Shown here piece by piece: positions 1 through 5,865 of a DNA stretch of 6,262 nucleotides. The notes under the pieces were generated by a model, which saw only the letters and a list, made by a program, of their open reading frames with translations, did not search any database and had not been told where the DNA came from. Source of the stretch: an uncultured Campylobacter sp. GTDB taxonomy: Bacteria; Campylobacterota; Campylobacteria; Campylobacterales; Campylobacteraceae. Positions within the stretch are counted from its first letter, which is position 1, and every line of letters begins with the position of its first letter. The DNA is taken from positions 1 through 6,262 of the forward strand of contig CAJPSJ010000122.1 of the NCBI GenBank assembly GCA_905373295.1. Direction: 5' to 3'. Made by a program: the position numbers and the translations under genes.

Positions 1-50
1 CCTTTGAAAAAATATAGGTGGAATTATATATATATATATAAGAGCGGGCT
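1..50 (-). promoter_or_regulatory. Candidate promoter and RBS of the next gene, containing a (TA)8 tract
   Basis: Read on the minus strand, bases 28-23 spell a perfect TATAAT -10 box. It is immediately preceded by a run of TA dinucleotides and followed about 20 bases later by AAAGG at bases 5-1, a plausible Shine-Dalgarno sequence. This arrangement predicts a minus-strand gene starting just outside the left edge. In several Campylobacter genomes lon follows rpsR, but nothing of the next gene is visible here. No clear -35 box is seen, which is usual for Campylobacter sigma-70 promoters. The call rests only on motif order and spacing. Confidence 0.4.
25..40. repeat. (TA)8 dinucleotide microsatellite
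   Basis: Eight uninterrupted TA units occupy an intergenic stretch. The last units on the minus strand form the TATA of a TATAAT box, so a change in repeat number would alter the distance between the -10 box and any upstream promoter element. Tracts of this kind are prone to slipped-strand mispairing. Whether this one varies cannot be seen from a single sequence. Confidence 0.9.
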
Positions 51-66
51 TAAATTTTAAAATTTA
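51..66. repeat. 16-bp perfect AT-only palindrome
   Basis: The sequence TAAATTTTAAAATTTA equals its own reverse complement. It lies between the rpsR terminator hairpin and the TA tract. It could act as an UP-element-like or curved segment, an operator, or simply reflect the AAATTT word bias of this genome. No specific regulator is implied. Confidence 0.5.
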
Positions 67-83
67 GAGTTTAAAATAGGGGG

Positions 84-112
84 AATTTTAGCGGCTCTAC
101 ACCGCTAAAATT
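84..112 (-). terminator. Hairpin at the end of rpsR, probable operon terminator
   Basis: A perfect 11-bp inverted repeat (AATTTTAGCGG, with its complement at 102-112) flanks a 7-base loop at 95-101. The stem begins at the last base of the rpsR TAA stop codon. On the minus strand the GCGG/CCGC core is followed by UAAAAUU, then CCCCC and UAUUUU, so it lacks an uninterrupted terminal U-run. It could also work on the plus strand. The position right after the last gene of a ribosomal-protein operon supports termination or 3'-end protection, but the tail is not classical. Confidence 0.55.
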
Positions 113-372
113 TAAAGATTTTCGAATGGGTTTGTGACTACGTCTTTGCGATCGACGATGTAAGGTATAAGGGCTGCTTGGCGCGCGCGCTTGATAGCCT
201 TTTCTACCATCTCTTGGTATTTTTTACTAGTGCCGGTTAAGCGGCGCGGCATAATCTTAAAGCGCTCGCTTAGGCAGTGCTTTAGCAGCGCCGTGTCCTT
301 ATAATCGATAAATTCGATCTTTGCCTCTGTAAATTTGCAATACTTCCTAGTATATTTTCTCTTATCTGCCAT
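112..372 (-). CDS. rpsR: Small-subunit ribosomal protein bS18
   Basis: The 86-residue product is bS18, which binds the central domain of 16S rRNA together with bS6 in the platform of the 30S subunit. It matches the family end to end: a basic N-terminus ([13 protein letters not shown]), the core [15 protein letters not shown] at about residues 22-36, the signature [12 protein letters not shown] at 42-53, and the helix [13 protein letters not shown] at 59-71. The length is normal for Campylobacter. The start is set by the ATG at 372 with AAGGA at 383-379 just upstream. It is the last gene of the rpsF-ssb-rpsR cluster, 13 bases after the ssb stop. Its stop codon touches a terminator-like hairpin. 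Nothing is missing or unusual. Confidence 0.97.
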   Translation of the reverse strand: MADKRKYTRKYCKFTEAKIEFIDYKDTALLKHCLSERFKIMPRRLTGTSKKYQEMVEKAIKRARQAALIPYIVDRKDVVTNPFENL

Positions 373-385
373 GATTTTTCCTTAA

Positions 386-979
386 TTAAAATGGGATCGT
401 GTCGTTGCCGTCATCGTACTTATCGGCATCGACGTCGACTTCAGGAATCGTGCTTTCGTAACTCTGTTCTTTTTGTTTAGGCGCGTTATAATCGTTTTTT
501 GCGCCTCTGGAATTTGAGTTTTGTCTATTAGCATAGCTATTTCCGCCGCCGTAATTACCGTAGCTAGAATTTCCTCCGCCGTAGCCGCCGGAGTTTCCGC
601 CATAATTGCCGCCCTCGTAATTACCGCCTTGATTATAGCCGCCGCTTCCACCTTGATTGCTTCCTAGCATCTCCATCGTATCTACGCTAATGGAGTGCTT
701 GCTTCGGTTCTGTCCGTTTTGATCCTGCCACTGATCTAGCTTCAAGCGGCCTTCGATCAAAATTTTACTGCCTTTTCGCAAGTATTGGTTTGCGATTTCG
801 GCCGTGCGACCGAAAAAATCTATGTCTATAAAGCATGTCTCTTCGCGTTTCTCGCCGTTTGAGCTATTATATCTGCGTGTGACGGCGATGCCGGTTTTAC
901 CTACGGCGGTGCCCGTTTGCAGATATCTAAGCTCGATATCTCGGGTCAAATTACCTACCAAAACTACTTTATTAAACAT
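386..979 (-). CDS. ssb: Single-stranded DNA-binding protein SSB
   Basis: The 197-residue SSB coats single-stranded DNA during replication, recombination and repair, and recruits partner proteins through its C-terminal tip. Residues 1-108 form the OB fold, beginning MFNKVVLVGNLTRDIELRY and including ETCFIDIDFFGRTAEIANQYLRKG (in pieces, residues 48-70). Residues 109-147 are a glycine/asparagine/tyrosine-rich linker with GGNYGG-type repeats. Residues 148-188 are polar, and the tip reads DDGNDTIPF, close to the usual acidic DDxIPF motif. The ATG at 979 has AAGGA at 990-986 in front of it, overlapping the rpsF stop codon, so translation is probably coupled to rpsF. Placement between bS6 and bS18 genes is the classic bacterial arrangement. 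A second open frame lies inside the glycine-rich part on the same strand (651-382) but is a by-product of codon bias. Confidence 0.97.
   Translation of the reverse strand: MFNKVVLVGNLTRDIELRYLQTGTAVGKTGIAVTRRYNSSNGEKREETCFIDIDFFGRTAEIANQYLRKGSKILIEGRLKLDQWQDQNGQNRSKHSISVDTMEMLGSNQGGSGGYNQGGNYEGGNYGGNSGGYGGGNSSYGNYGGGNSYANRQNSNSRGAKNDYNAPKQKEQSYESTIPEVDVDADKYDDGNDTIPF
541..655 (-). repeat. Imperfect repeats encoding the Gly-rich SSB linker
   Basis: The DNA for the SSB linker consists of degenerate copies of a CCGCCGTAATTACC-like unit (plus-strand reading). The 11-mer CGTAATTACCG occurs at 550-560 and again at 616-626, exactly 66 bases (22 codons) apart, and a variant copy lies near 598-610. 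The repeats keep frame and encode NYGG-type units. Linker length is expected to vary among strains by in-frame duplication. Confidence 0.6.
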
Positions 980-989
980 ATTTTATCCT

Positions 990-1403
990 TTATTCGCCCT
1001 CTTTGGCTGCTTCTTCAGGCTCTTTTGACTCTACCGGCGCTTTTGGCTCGCGCTCTTTTTTTGCAGGGCTTAGCTTGATACCTTTGCTTAGTTTATCCCA
1101 AGCGGAAATTTCACGCTTAGTCTCATATTTGACGGTCAAAAATCTAATGATATCTTCGGTGATACGCAGATTTCTAACAAGTTCGGAGATCAAGCTCGGC
1201 TCGGCCTTAAAATAGATTACGAAATAAATTCCGCGCTCATATTTGTCGATCTTATAGGCAAGCTTTCTAGCGCCCATTTCGATCACGGAAGCGATCTCTC
1301 CGCCGTTTTTGGTTATGATTTCTTTGACGAAATCGACTTTTGTTTTAACTTCATCGTCGGTAAGCGTGGGCTTAACGATGAATAAAACCTCGTAGTTTCT
1401 CAT
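990..1403 (-). CDS. rpsF: Small-subunit ribosomal protein bS6
   Basis: The 137-residue product is bS6, partner of bS18 on 16S rRNA. The ferredoxin-like fold is recognisable over residues 1-100: [19 protein letters not shown] at the start, [20 protein letters not shown] at 33-52, [13 protein letters not shown] at 57-69, and a strand near [14 protein letters not shown] at 79-92. Residues 101-137 form a charged Lys/Glu/Pro/Ala tail with no fold signature. bS6 tails vary widely between bacteria. The ATG at 1403 has a strong AAGGAG at 1414-1409, five bases upstream. It follows holA after 84 bases that carry a candidate promoter and leader hairpin, and is followed by ssb after 10 bases, with the ssb ribosome binding site overlapping its stop. 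Confidence 0.97.
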   Translation of the reverse strand: MRNYEVLFIVKPTLTDDEVKTKVDFVKEIITKNGGEIASVIEMGARKLAYKIDKYERGIYFVIYFKAEPSLISELVRNLRITEDIIRFLTVKYETKREISAWDKLSKGIKLSPAKKEREPKAPVESKEPEEAAKEGE

Positions 1404-1425
1404 AAATTCTCCTTATGGATTTTAG

Positions 1426-1450
1426 CTCGCAAACGGTGTCTGCGGGCAAG
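1426..1450 (-). promoter_or_regulatory. rpsF leader hairpin, candidate bS6:bS18 binding site
   Basis: On the minus strand the rpsF leader can fold two ways. One pairs GCAGAC (1443-1438) with GUUUGC (1434-1429) around an ACC loop, plus three outer pairs. The other pairs CUUGC (1450-1446) with GCGAG (1430-1426), leaving CCGC as a bulge below a four-pair inner stem. A CCG triplet is present both in the bulge and in the ACACCG segment. Many bacteria have an rpsF leader in which a bulged hairpin with a conserved CCG mimics the 16S rRNA site and lets bS6:bS18 repress its own operon. The location, 12 bases before the AAGGAG, fits such control. The match is judged by eye. Confidence 0.4.
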
Positions 1451-1473
1451 GATTTTGCAAAAAATGCGAAGGG

Positions 1474-1479
1474 ATATTA
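1474..1479 (-). promoter_or_regulatory. Candidate internal promoter -10 box for rpsF-ssb-rpsR
   Basis: The minus-strand hexamer TAATAT is preceded by TTTTAG, which resembles the T-rich extended -10 context of Campylobacter promoters. It would start transcription near base 1467, giving a leader of about 60 bases that includes the whole hairpin at 1450-1426. A second box, GCTAAAAT (TAAAAT at 1424-1419), also fits the consensus but would start within the Shine-Dalgarno and so is less likely. Evidence is motif and spacing only. Confidence 0.35.
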
Positions 1480-1487
1480 CTAAAATT

Positions 1488-2492
1488 TCACTTAATATTT
1501 GCTTTTTGCCCGAGCGAACTTAGCAGCATGCGCTGCAACCTCAAAAACGACGCAAGCAAAAGCTCGTCCTTCGCCGCATTCTTTTCGCTTTTGAGTTCAA
1601 ATTCCAAATCGTTTAAGTGAGCGAAAATTTTATAAAACGTCCGCGTAGAAAAGCTAGTGGCGTAGCGCTGCATCTGTGCGGCCACGGAAGGGGGCGGCTG
1701 ATAGCCTAAAACCGCCTTAAAATCAAATCTGCCGTTTATTTTTACGTAAGCGTGCAGGCGAAAAATTCTATAAATCAGGCGGTAAAAATAATTTATCAGT
1801 TCCATTTCGTTGTATCCGCCGCCCAGAGCCATTTTGTAAAAATCTACGCGAAAATCGCTTAGTCCGAAAATTTTATCAAAAAGCTCGTCGTAGCTCACCT
1901 CGCTAAGACCATAAACCATTAAATTTACGTTTTGCAGGTTAAGCTCAAGCCCTAAACTTGCAAATTTCTCTATCTCGCTCGCGCTTAAGCTCAGGCTTTC
2001 GTTGTGGATGGCGTAGATCCTGCTAAGCGCGGCGGTGTTTGCAAAAAGTCCGCACATCTCGCATTTTTGCGCAAGCAGCGCTATGGCTTCATTCACGCCC
2101 GAGGGTTTGAAAAACCTCACTTCGTTTCGTTCAAATTCTTTGATAAAATCCGCGCTCACCGAAATTTCGCTATCGTTTAGCTCATAAATTAGATGGTTAT
2201 TCGCGTCCGCCTTGCACAGCGCGATGAGCCTTCGCAACTCCTCTTTTTTGATGAGCGAGGCGGTTTTGATATGAAGCGTGTTGCTGCCGCCGAAAAGCGA
2301 AGGCTCCAAAAAGCTTCGCGCCTGCTCAAAATCATACTCCAAAAAATACAAACTCAAAAAATTTTCCGCGGCGTAAATTTGCTTCAATCGCTGCGCGTAA
2401 AGCTCGTTTGAAAAGTCGTCTCCGCCGCGCAAAAGCACGAAATTCGGCACCCTGCCGCTTGCGATAAGCCCGTCAAATTCTTTCCTATACAT
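1488..2492 (-). CDS. holA: DNA polymerase III delta subunit (clamp loader)
   Basis: The 334-residue protein is the delta subunit, the clamp-loader 'wrench' that opens the beta sliding clamp during loading onto primed DNA. Like other epsilon-type HolA proteins it is divergent and lacks a Walker A motif, as expected for delta. Recognisable parts are the N-terminal strand and loop NFVLLRGGDDFSNELYAQ (17-34), which replaces the ATPase P-loop region; the FFKPSGVNEAIALLAQKCEMCG segment (in pieces, 127-148) at the domain I/II boundary; and the C-terminal collar helices LNDLEFELKSEKNAAKDELL (293-312) with SFLRLQRML (315-323). Length is in the family range. The ATG shares one base with the rnr stop codon (TGATG), so translation should be coupled. 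Upstream AAAGAAGA is only a weak ribosome binding site. Identification rests on weakly conserved features, which explains the slightly lower confidence. Confidence 0.88.
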   Translation of the reverse strand: MYRKEFDGLIASGRVPNFVLLRGGDDFSNELYAQRLKQIYAAENFLSLYFLEYDFEQARSFLEPSLFGGSNTLHIKTASLIKKEELRRLIALCKADANNHLIYELNDSEISVSADFIKEFERNEVRFFKPSGVNEAIALLAQKCEMCGLFANTAALSRIYAIHNESLSLSASEIEKFASLGLELNLQNVNLMVYGLSEVSYDELFDKIFGLSDFRVDFYKMALGGGYNEMELINYFYRLIYRIFRLHAYVKINGRFDFKAVLGYQPPPSVAAQMQRYATSFSTRTFYKIFAHLNDLEFELKSEKNAAKDELLLASFLRLQRMLLSSLGQKANIK

Positions 2493-4414
2493 CAGATCTT
2501 CTTTACCACCCTGCCTAAAATCACTCCGCTAGCGATGTTTGCGTCCGTAAGCTCCACCAGCACGGGAGTTAAAATGTCGCCGGCGAAATTTGAAACCAAA
2601 ATTTTAGCCCCCTTTAGTTTGTCGTCTAGCTTTGCGGTGACGGAATTTCCGTTTTCGTCGATGTAGCAGCGGAATTTTTTGCCTAAATTTTCGGCAGCCC
2701 AGCGCGCAAATTTTCGGTCCATAAAATCAAACGCGACCTTGTCCGCCTCGCGCTCTAGCTCATTTAGCCGCGAGCACGTCGCGTCGATGTTTAAAAGCAG
2801 GTAATTATAAAATTTCTCATCCCCCCTCATCTGCGCCTTTAGCAGGCGGTGCAAAATGAGATCGGAATAGCGCCTGATCGGGCTTGTGAAGTGCGTGTAG
2901 TTATCAAATCCGAGCCCGAAATGCCCGCGAGATTCGGACGCGTACTCGGCGCGCTTTTGAGCCTTGATGATGAGCTTATCGACCTCCTCGCGGATCCCCA
3001 TAGTATCAGCTTGCGCTTGGATTTCGCCGATCATCTTAGCAAGGTTGCTCTGATACGGCGCGTCGATGCCAAACAGCGCCAGATCGTCAAGCAGCGCGTA
3101 AATTTTTTTAAGCTCCGCCGAGCCGTGATTTCTAAAAACGCCCCGCTCGATGCGCGCCGCAGCGGCTTTGTTGGCTAGCAGCATACAATCCTCGATGAGC
3201 TTGTGCGACGGAGTGTCGGTCTCAAAGCGAGTGGAGCTTATTAGGCCGCGCTCATCAAGCGTGATGCGAAGCTCCTTGGTGCGGAAATCAAATCCGCGCT
3301 TAAGCCTCGCGCGGCGCAGGCGCTCGCAAATTTCATTAAGCGGCAAGAGCCAGCTTAAAATTTCAGGCTCGGCTGCTTTCTCAGTGCGTAAAATTTCATC
3401 GACCTCGTCGTAATTGTAGCGGCGCTTTGATCTTATGATCGCCTCAAAAAGCTCCTCTTTTTGCGGGTTTAAATTTTCATCCAAAGAGATTTTAAAAACA
3501 AAGGCCAGCCTCGGCAGATCAGGCATCAGCGAGCAGATGTTTTCGCTAAGCTCGCGCGGTAGCATCGGCACGGATCGGTGCGGGAAATAGATCGAAAAGC
3601 CGCGAAATTTCGCCTCCCTATCGATCGGCGAGTATTCGCTCACGTATTCGCTCACGTCGGCGATCGCGACGTAAAGCGTGCACTCTTTTACGTCAAAATA
3701 GATCGCGTCGTCGAAGTCTTTGGCGTCGATGGGATCGATGGTGCAAAAGGGCAGATGCTGCAAATCTACGCGCTGCGGATACAGCGCCTCGTCCACTTCG
3801 CTGCCGAAGCTCGCGGCTTGCTGCTTGCACGCTTCGTTAAATTCGTCGTTTTTATCGTAGATCGCTAAAGAAATTTTCTCATCGACGAAGGGATCGGCTA
3901 GGCTTCCAATCACCTCGGTGATCTCATTCGTTAGATTATCGATCTTTAAAAGGGTGTCTGACGGCAGCTGCTTGAGCGATTTTTGCGTGGCTTTGAGCGG
4001 ATTTGCGAGGCCGGTTTTGACGTTCACGCCTAAAATTTCGCGCCCGAAGCTTTTGGTATAAACCACGCTCGTTAAAAACGCCGGCTTAACGCACATCAGC
4101 ACTTTTGCGTGCAGGCGGGACTTTTTTGAGCTTAAAATTTTTGCTAGGATCAGATCGCCCAGATGCACGCCGCTTAAATATCTGTTTTCGATGATGAGAT
4201 CAGCTTTGAAGCGATCGTCGAAGCTTTGCAGATAGCCCGTGCCGTCGCGCGCGATGTCGAGCCTGCCAAAAACATAGCCGTCGTTTAGATAGAGCTTACC
4301 TTTGTGTGCGCTGATGGCGCCGATATTTAGGAGGTTGCGCACGAGCTCCTTTTGCTCGCAGCTAAGATCCTTTTCAAATACGCCCGAGTTAAAGGCGCGC
4401 AGGAACTCTTTCAT
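2492..4414 (-). CDS. rnr: Exoribonuclease R (RNB/VacB family)
   Basis: This 640-residue 3'-to-5' exoribonuclease degrades structured RNA processively to nucleotides and takes part in mRNA decay and rRNA quality control. Residues 45-200 contain cold-shock-like RNA-binding segments (GYVFGRLDIARDGTGYL near 46-62). The RNB catalytic domain follows, with TIDPIDAKDFDDA at 225-237 carrying the metal-binding aspartates D227, D233, D235 and D236, then YFPHRSVPMLPRELSENICS at 276-295, HKLIEDCMLLANKAA at 404-418, and GHFGLGFDNYTHFTSPIRRYSDL at 497-519 (in pieces) with the RNA-clamping arginines. The C-terminus (about 575-640) looks like a shortened S1 barrel. The protein is far shorter than the roughly 810-residue E. 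coli RNase R but typical of Campylobacter/Helicobacter enzymes, which lack long terminal extensions. The ATG overlaps the stop of the upstream HDOD gene (ATGA), and the stop overlaps holA, so it sits in a tightly coupled trio. Confidence 0.95.
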   Translation of the reverse strand: MKEFLRAFNSGVFEKDLSCEQKELVRNLLNIGAISAHKGKLYLNDGYVFGRLDIARDGTGYLQSFDDRFKADLIIENRYLSGVHLGDLILAKILSSKKSRLHAKVLMCVKPAFLTSVVYTKSFGREILGVNVKTGLANPLKATQKSLKQLPSDTLLKIDNLTNEITEVIGSLADPFVDEKISLAIYDKNDEFNEACKQQAASFGSEVDEALYPQRVDLQHLPFCTIDPIDAKDFDDAIYFDVKECTLYVAIADVSEYVSEYSPIDREAKFRGFSIYFPHRSVPMLPRELSENICSLMPDLPRLAFVFKISLDENLNPQKEELFEAIIRSKRRYNYDEVDEILRTEKAAEPEILSWLLPLNEICERLRRARLKRGFDFRTKELRITLDERGLISSTRFETDTPSHKLIEDCMLLANKAAAARIERGVFRNHGSAELKKIYALLDDLALFGIDAPYQSNLAKMIGEIQAQADTMGIREEVDKLIIKAQKRAEYASESRGHFGLGFDNYTHFTSPIRRYSDLILHRLLKAQMRGDEKFYNYLLLNIDATCSRLNELEREADKVAFDFMDRKFARWAAENLGKKFRCYIDENGNSVTAKLDDKLKGAKILVSNFAGDILTPVLVELTDANIASGVILGRVVKKI

Positions 4415-5643
4415 ATCGAAATTTCGCCTTTCGCCTCTAAAAACGCCTCTTGCTCGAAGCCGAACTCGACTAGTAAATTTAAAGCGTTGTCGATGCTAAG
4501 CTCGTCGAAGTGGTGGTAGATATTGACCGCGGTTTTGGCGATCTTTAGCATCGCGTAGCGGGATTTGTTCTCAAAAGGCGCGTCGTCGGGGGCGTTTGAA
4601 TACAGCGCGTCCTGCGCGATCTGCTCTAGCCCGAAATGCGCAAATAGCGCGCGCGAGACGCTTTCGCGGTTCGTGCCGCTAAATTCCATCTCCACGTCGG
4701 TAAAATCCTGCGGAAAGATCGAGCCCTTGATGGCGTGGTAAAATTCCTCCCCCTTGCCCGCCGCGCACACCTGCTCGTCGATAAAAACCCGCCCGAACTC
4801 CACTAAAATCACGCTTGAAAGGATGCTGCGCTCTATCTGTGGGTAGGATTTGATCCACGAAAACATAAGCAGATTTCGCAGCAGCGAGACCTGCGTGAGT
4901 TTTTTGCGGTCGATGCGATACGCCTGCAGGCTCGGCTTTAGCATCGCGTCAAATACGGCGAATAGAAAAAACGCCCGCATCTGCTCGCGCCCGTAAAGCT
5001 CGAACGCTCGCTGCAAATTTAGCGTCTTTAGTGCCGCGGCACCCTGCTCCTGCGCCCTCCCCCATTCTTGCTCCTGTTTTTGCTGCTGCGCTTGCCCCTG
5101 CTCCTGCTCTCGTTCTTGCTGTTGCGTTTGTGCGGCTCGCGTAGAGATACTCGAACCTAGCGCGCAATCGGCTTTCGCAGCGGCATGCTGATTTTGCCGC
5201 TGCGTATCGCTCGCGGCCTGCGAGGGGTTAAATTTAAAATTCTCGTCGCTGCAGTTCGCGCCGCTTGCGTCATTTGGATGATTAAATTTAAGACTGTCGC
5301 CCTGCCCTGCTAAATCTGCGCCTTTTTGCTCGCTCGAGGTGCACTCGTTTTGTTGCCACTCGTTTGCGGCGCCTTGCAAGCCATACTTTATAGGCTCCGC
5401 GCCTTGTAGATCGCACCGCTCATCTGCAGTAGCGAAATTTTGCCTCGCAAGCCCTTCGGCGCTAAATTTAGACAAACCGCAAAATGCTAAATCTAAAATT
5501 TTATCCGCAAGAGAGGCGTTTTTTGAAATTTGCAAAGCGAGCCTGACGTCCGAAACGTCCGCGTCAAACGATGCTAAAATTTTTAAAATTTCATCGCTAA
5601 AGCCCGCGAGCGCGCCTATTTTTTGGGTTATAAATTTATTCAT
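4411..5643 (-). CDS. HDOD-domain protein split by a low-complexity insertion
   Basis: The product (410 residues from the ATG at 5643) resembles an HDOD domain, a helical domain related to HD hydrolases but usually lacking the metal-binding His-Asp pair and found in bacterial signalling proteins. Residues 8-60 match the start of the domain, especially DVRLALQISKNASLADKILD (32-51). Residues 205-380 match the rest: a helix like LNLQRAFELYGREQMRAFFL (208-227), a 'LLxEFGRVFI' stretch (279-288) where related proteins have the degenerate HD segment, and VSRALFAHFGLEQIAQDAL (329-347). Between them, residues about 65-203 are low complexity and rich in Gln, Glu, Ala and Ser. No output domain, signal peptide or membrane helix is present, so a cytoplasmic partner-binding role is likely but unproven. 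A TTG at 5676 would add 11 residues, but it overlaps a good -10 box, so the ATG is preferred even though it lacks a clear Shine-Dalgarno sequence. It is first in the operon and overlaps rnr by four bases. Domain assignment is by eye. Confidence 0.7.
   Translation of the reverse strand: MNKFITQKIGALAGFSDEILKILASFDADVSDVRLALQISKNASLADKILDLAFCGLSKFSAEGLARQNFATADERCDLQGAEPIKYGLQGAANEWQQNECTSSEQKGADLAGQGDSLKFNHPNDASGANCSDENFKFNPSQAASDTQRQNQHAAAKADCALGSSISTRAAQTQQQEREQEQGQAQQQKQEQEWGRAQEQGAAALKTLNLQRAFELYGREQMRAFFLFAVFDAMLKPSLQAYRIDRKKLTQVSLLRNLLMFSWIKSYPQIERSILSSVILVEFGRVFIDEQVCAAGKGEEFYHAIKGSIFPQDFTDVEMEFSGTNRESVSRALFAHFGLEQIAQDALYSNAPDDAPFENKSRYAMLKIAKTAVNIYHHFDELSIDNALNLLVEFGFEQEAFLEAKGEISI
5044..5130 (-). 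repeat. Imperfect repeat tract encoding a Gln/Glu-rich run
   Basis: This stretch encodes residues about 172-200 of the HDOD protein, almost entirely Q, E, A, R, G and K, with recurring QEQ, QQQ and EQG units. At DNA level the 12-mer CCCTGCTCCTGC (plus-strand reading) occurs at 5042-5053 and 5096-5107, 54 bases apart. TTCTTGCT occurs at 5065-5072 and 5113-5120, 48 bases apart. Both distances are multiples of three, as expected if the tract grew by in-frame slippage or duplication under selection to keep the frame. Confidence 0.7.
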
Positions 5644-5675
5644 TTTAAAAAGCCATTCAATATAAATTTCGCACA

Positions 5676-5704
5676 ATCATATCAAATTTTAACTCAAATT
5701 GCAA
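5676..5704 (-). promoter_or_regulatory. Candidate promoter of the HDOD-rnr-holA operon
   Basis: On the minus strand TATGAT (5681-5676) lies exactly 17 bases after TTGCAA (5704-5699), which matches four of six positions of the -35 consensus. The GA before TATGAT fits the extended Campylobacter -10 pattern. Transcription would begin near 5669, leaving a leader of about 26 bases before the ATG at 5643. This promoter makes a start at the TTG (5676) impossible on its own transcript. Confidence 0.5.
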
Positions 5705-5836
5705 AGCAAAACGCCGCCGTTGCGTCTAAATTCCGCTTCAGCTCGCGAGGCTTTTAAGCGCTTTTTTTGCGTTTGAAAATCGCAGATCAACCTGCAGCTT
5801 GTCGCGGCGGCAAAACCGAAATTTCAAGCGCCGTTT

Positions 5837-5844
5837 TATAAAAT
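5837..5844 (+). promoter_or_regulatory. Candidate -10 box for the plus-strand membrane protein
   Basis: TATAAAAT sits about 21 bases before the ATG at 5866 and would give a leader of about 15 bases. No -35 match is found at the usual distance. A second -10-like element, TATAGAAT at 5860-5867, overlaps the ATG. If that one is used, translation would have to begin further in, for example at the in-frame TTG at 5899. Confidence 0.35.
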
Positions 5845-5865
5845 TTTAATCCCCTTTCGTATAGA

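Larger units (their letters stand above)
5644..5865. other. Divergent intergenic region
   Basis: The 222 bases between the HDOD gene and the plus-strand membrane-protein gene hold one candidate promoter facing each way at the edges. The middle (about 5705-5835) has G+C similar to coding DNA but no convincing gene, tRNA or strong hairpin. An open minus-strand frame of about 44 codons is present without an ATG or ribosome binding site. Distant complementary GC blocks (5712-5718 and 5805-5811) are too far apart to suggest a defined structure. Confidence 0.6.

Noticed and set aside
382..651. Second minus-strand open frame of 89 codons within ssb
   Set aside because: It starts inside the glycine-rich linker, ends beside the ssb stop, and is rich in Ala/Thr/Ile from repeat DNA read out of frame. 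No start signals are seen.
1453..1462. TTTTGCAAAA palindrome between holA and rpsF
   Set aside because: It is only 10 bp with no loop and no U-run, too short for a holA terminator.
2849..3413. Plus-strand open frames opposite rnr
   Set aside because: They are mirror frames of the conserved RNB catalytic domain, as expected in this codon usage.
3632..3655. Perfect tandem 12-bp duplication (GTATTCGCTCAC twice) inside rnr
   Set aside because: It encodes SEYVSEY within the ADVSxYV...DREA region, but the segment has the same length as in typical RNB domains, so it is chance codon similarity and not an inserted duplication.
4949..5167. Alternative minus-strand open frame rich in Ala, Arg and Gly
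   Set aside because: It overlaps the Q/E-rich repeat of the HDOD gene in another frame. Its composition is the product of the repeat, and it has no ribosome binding site.
5339..5665. Plus-strand open frame of 108 codons opposite the HDOD gene
   Set aside because: It is antisense to a gene with recognisable domain segments, has no family features, and ends at the promoter region of that gene.
5690..5830. Possible minus-strand micro-ORF or gene remnant in the intergenic region
   Set aside because: About 44 open codons without ATG, ribosome binding site or recognisable protein similarity. A frame of this size is expected by chance.
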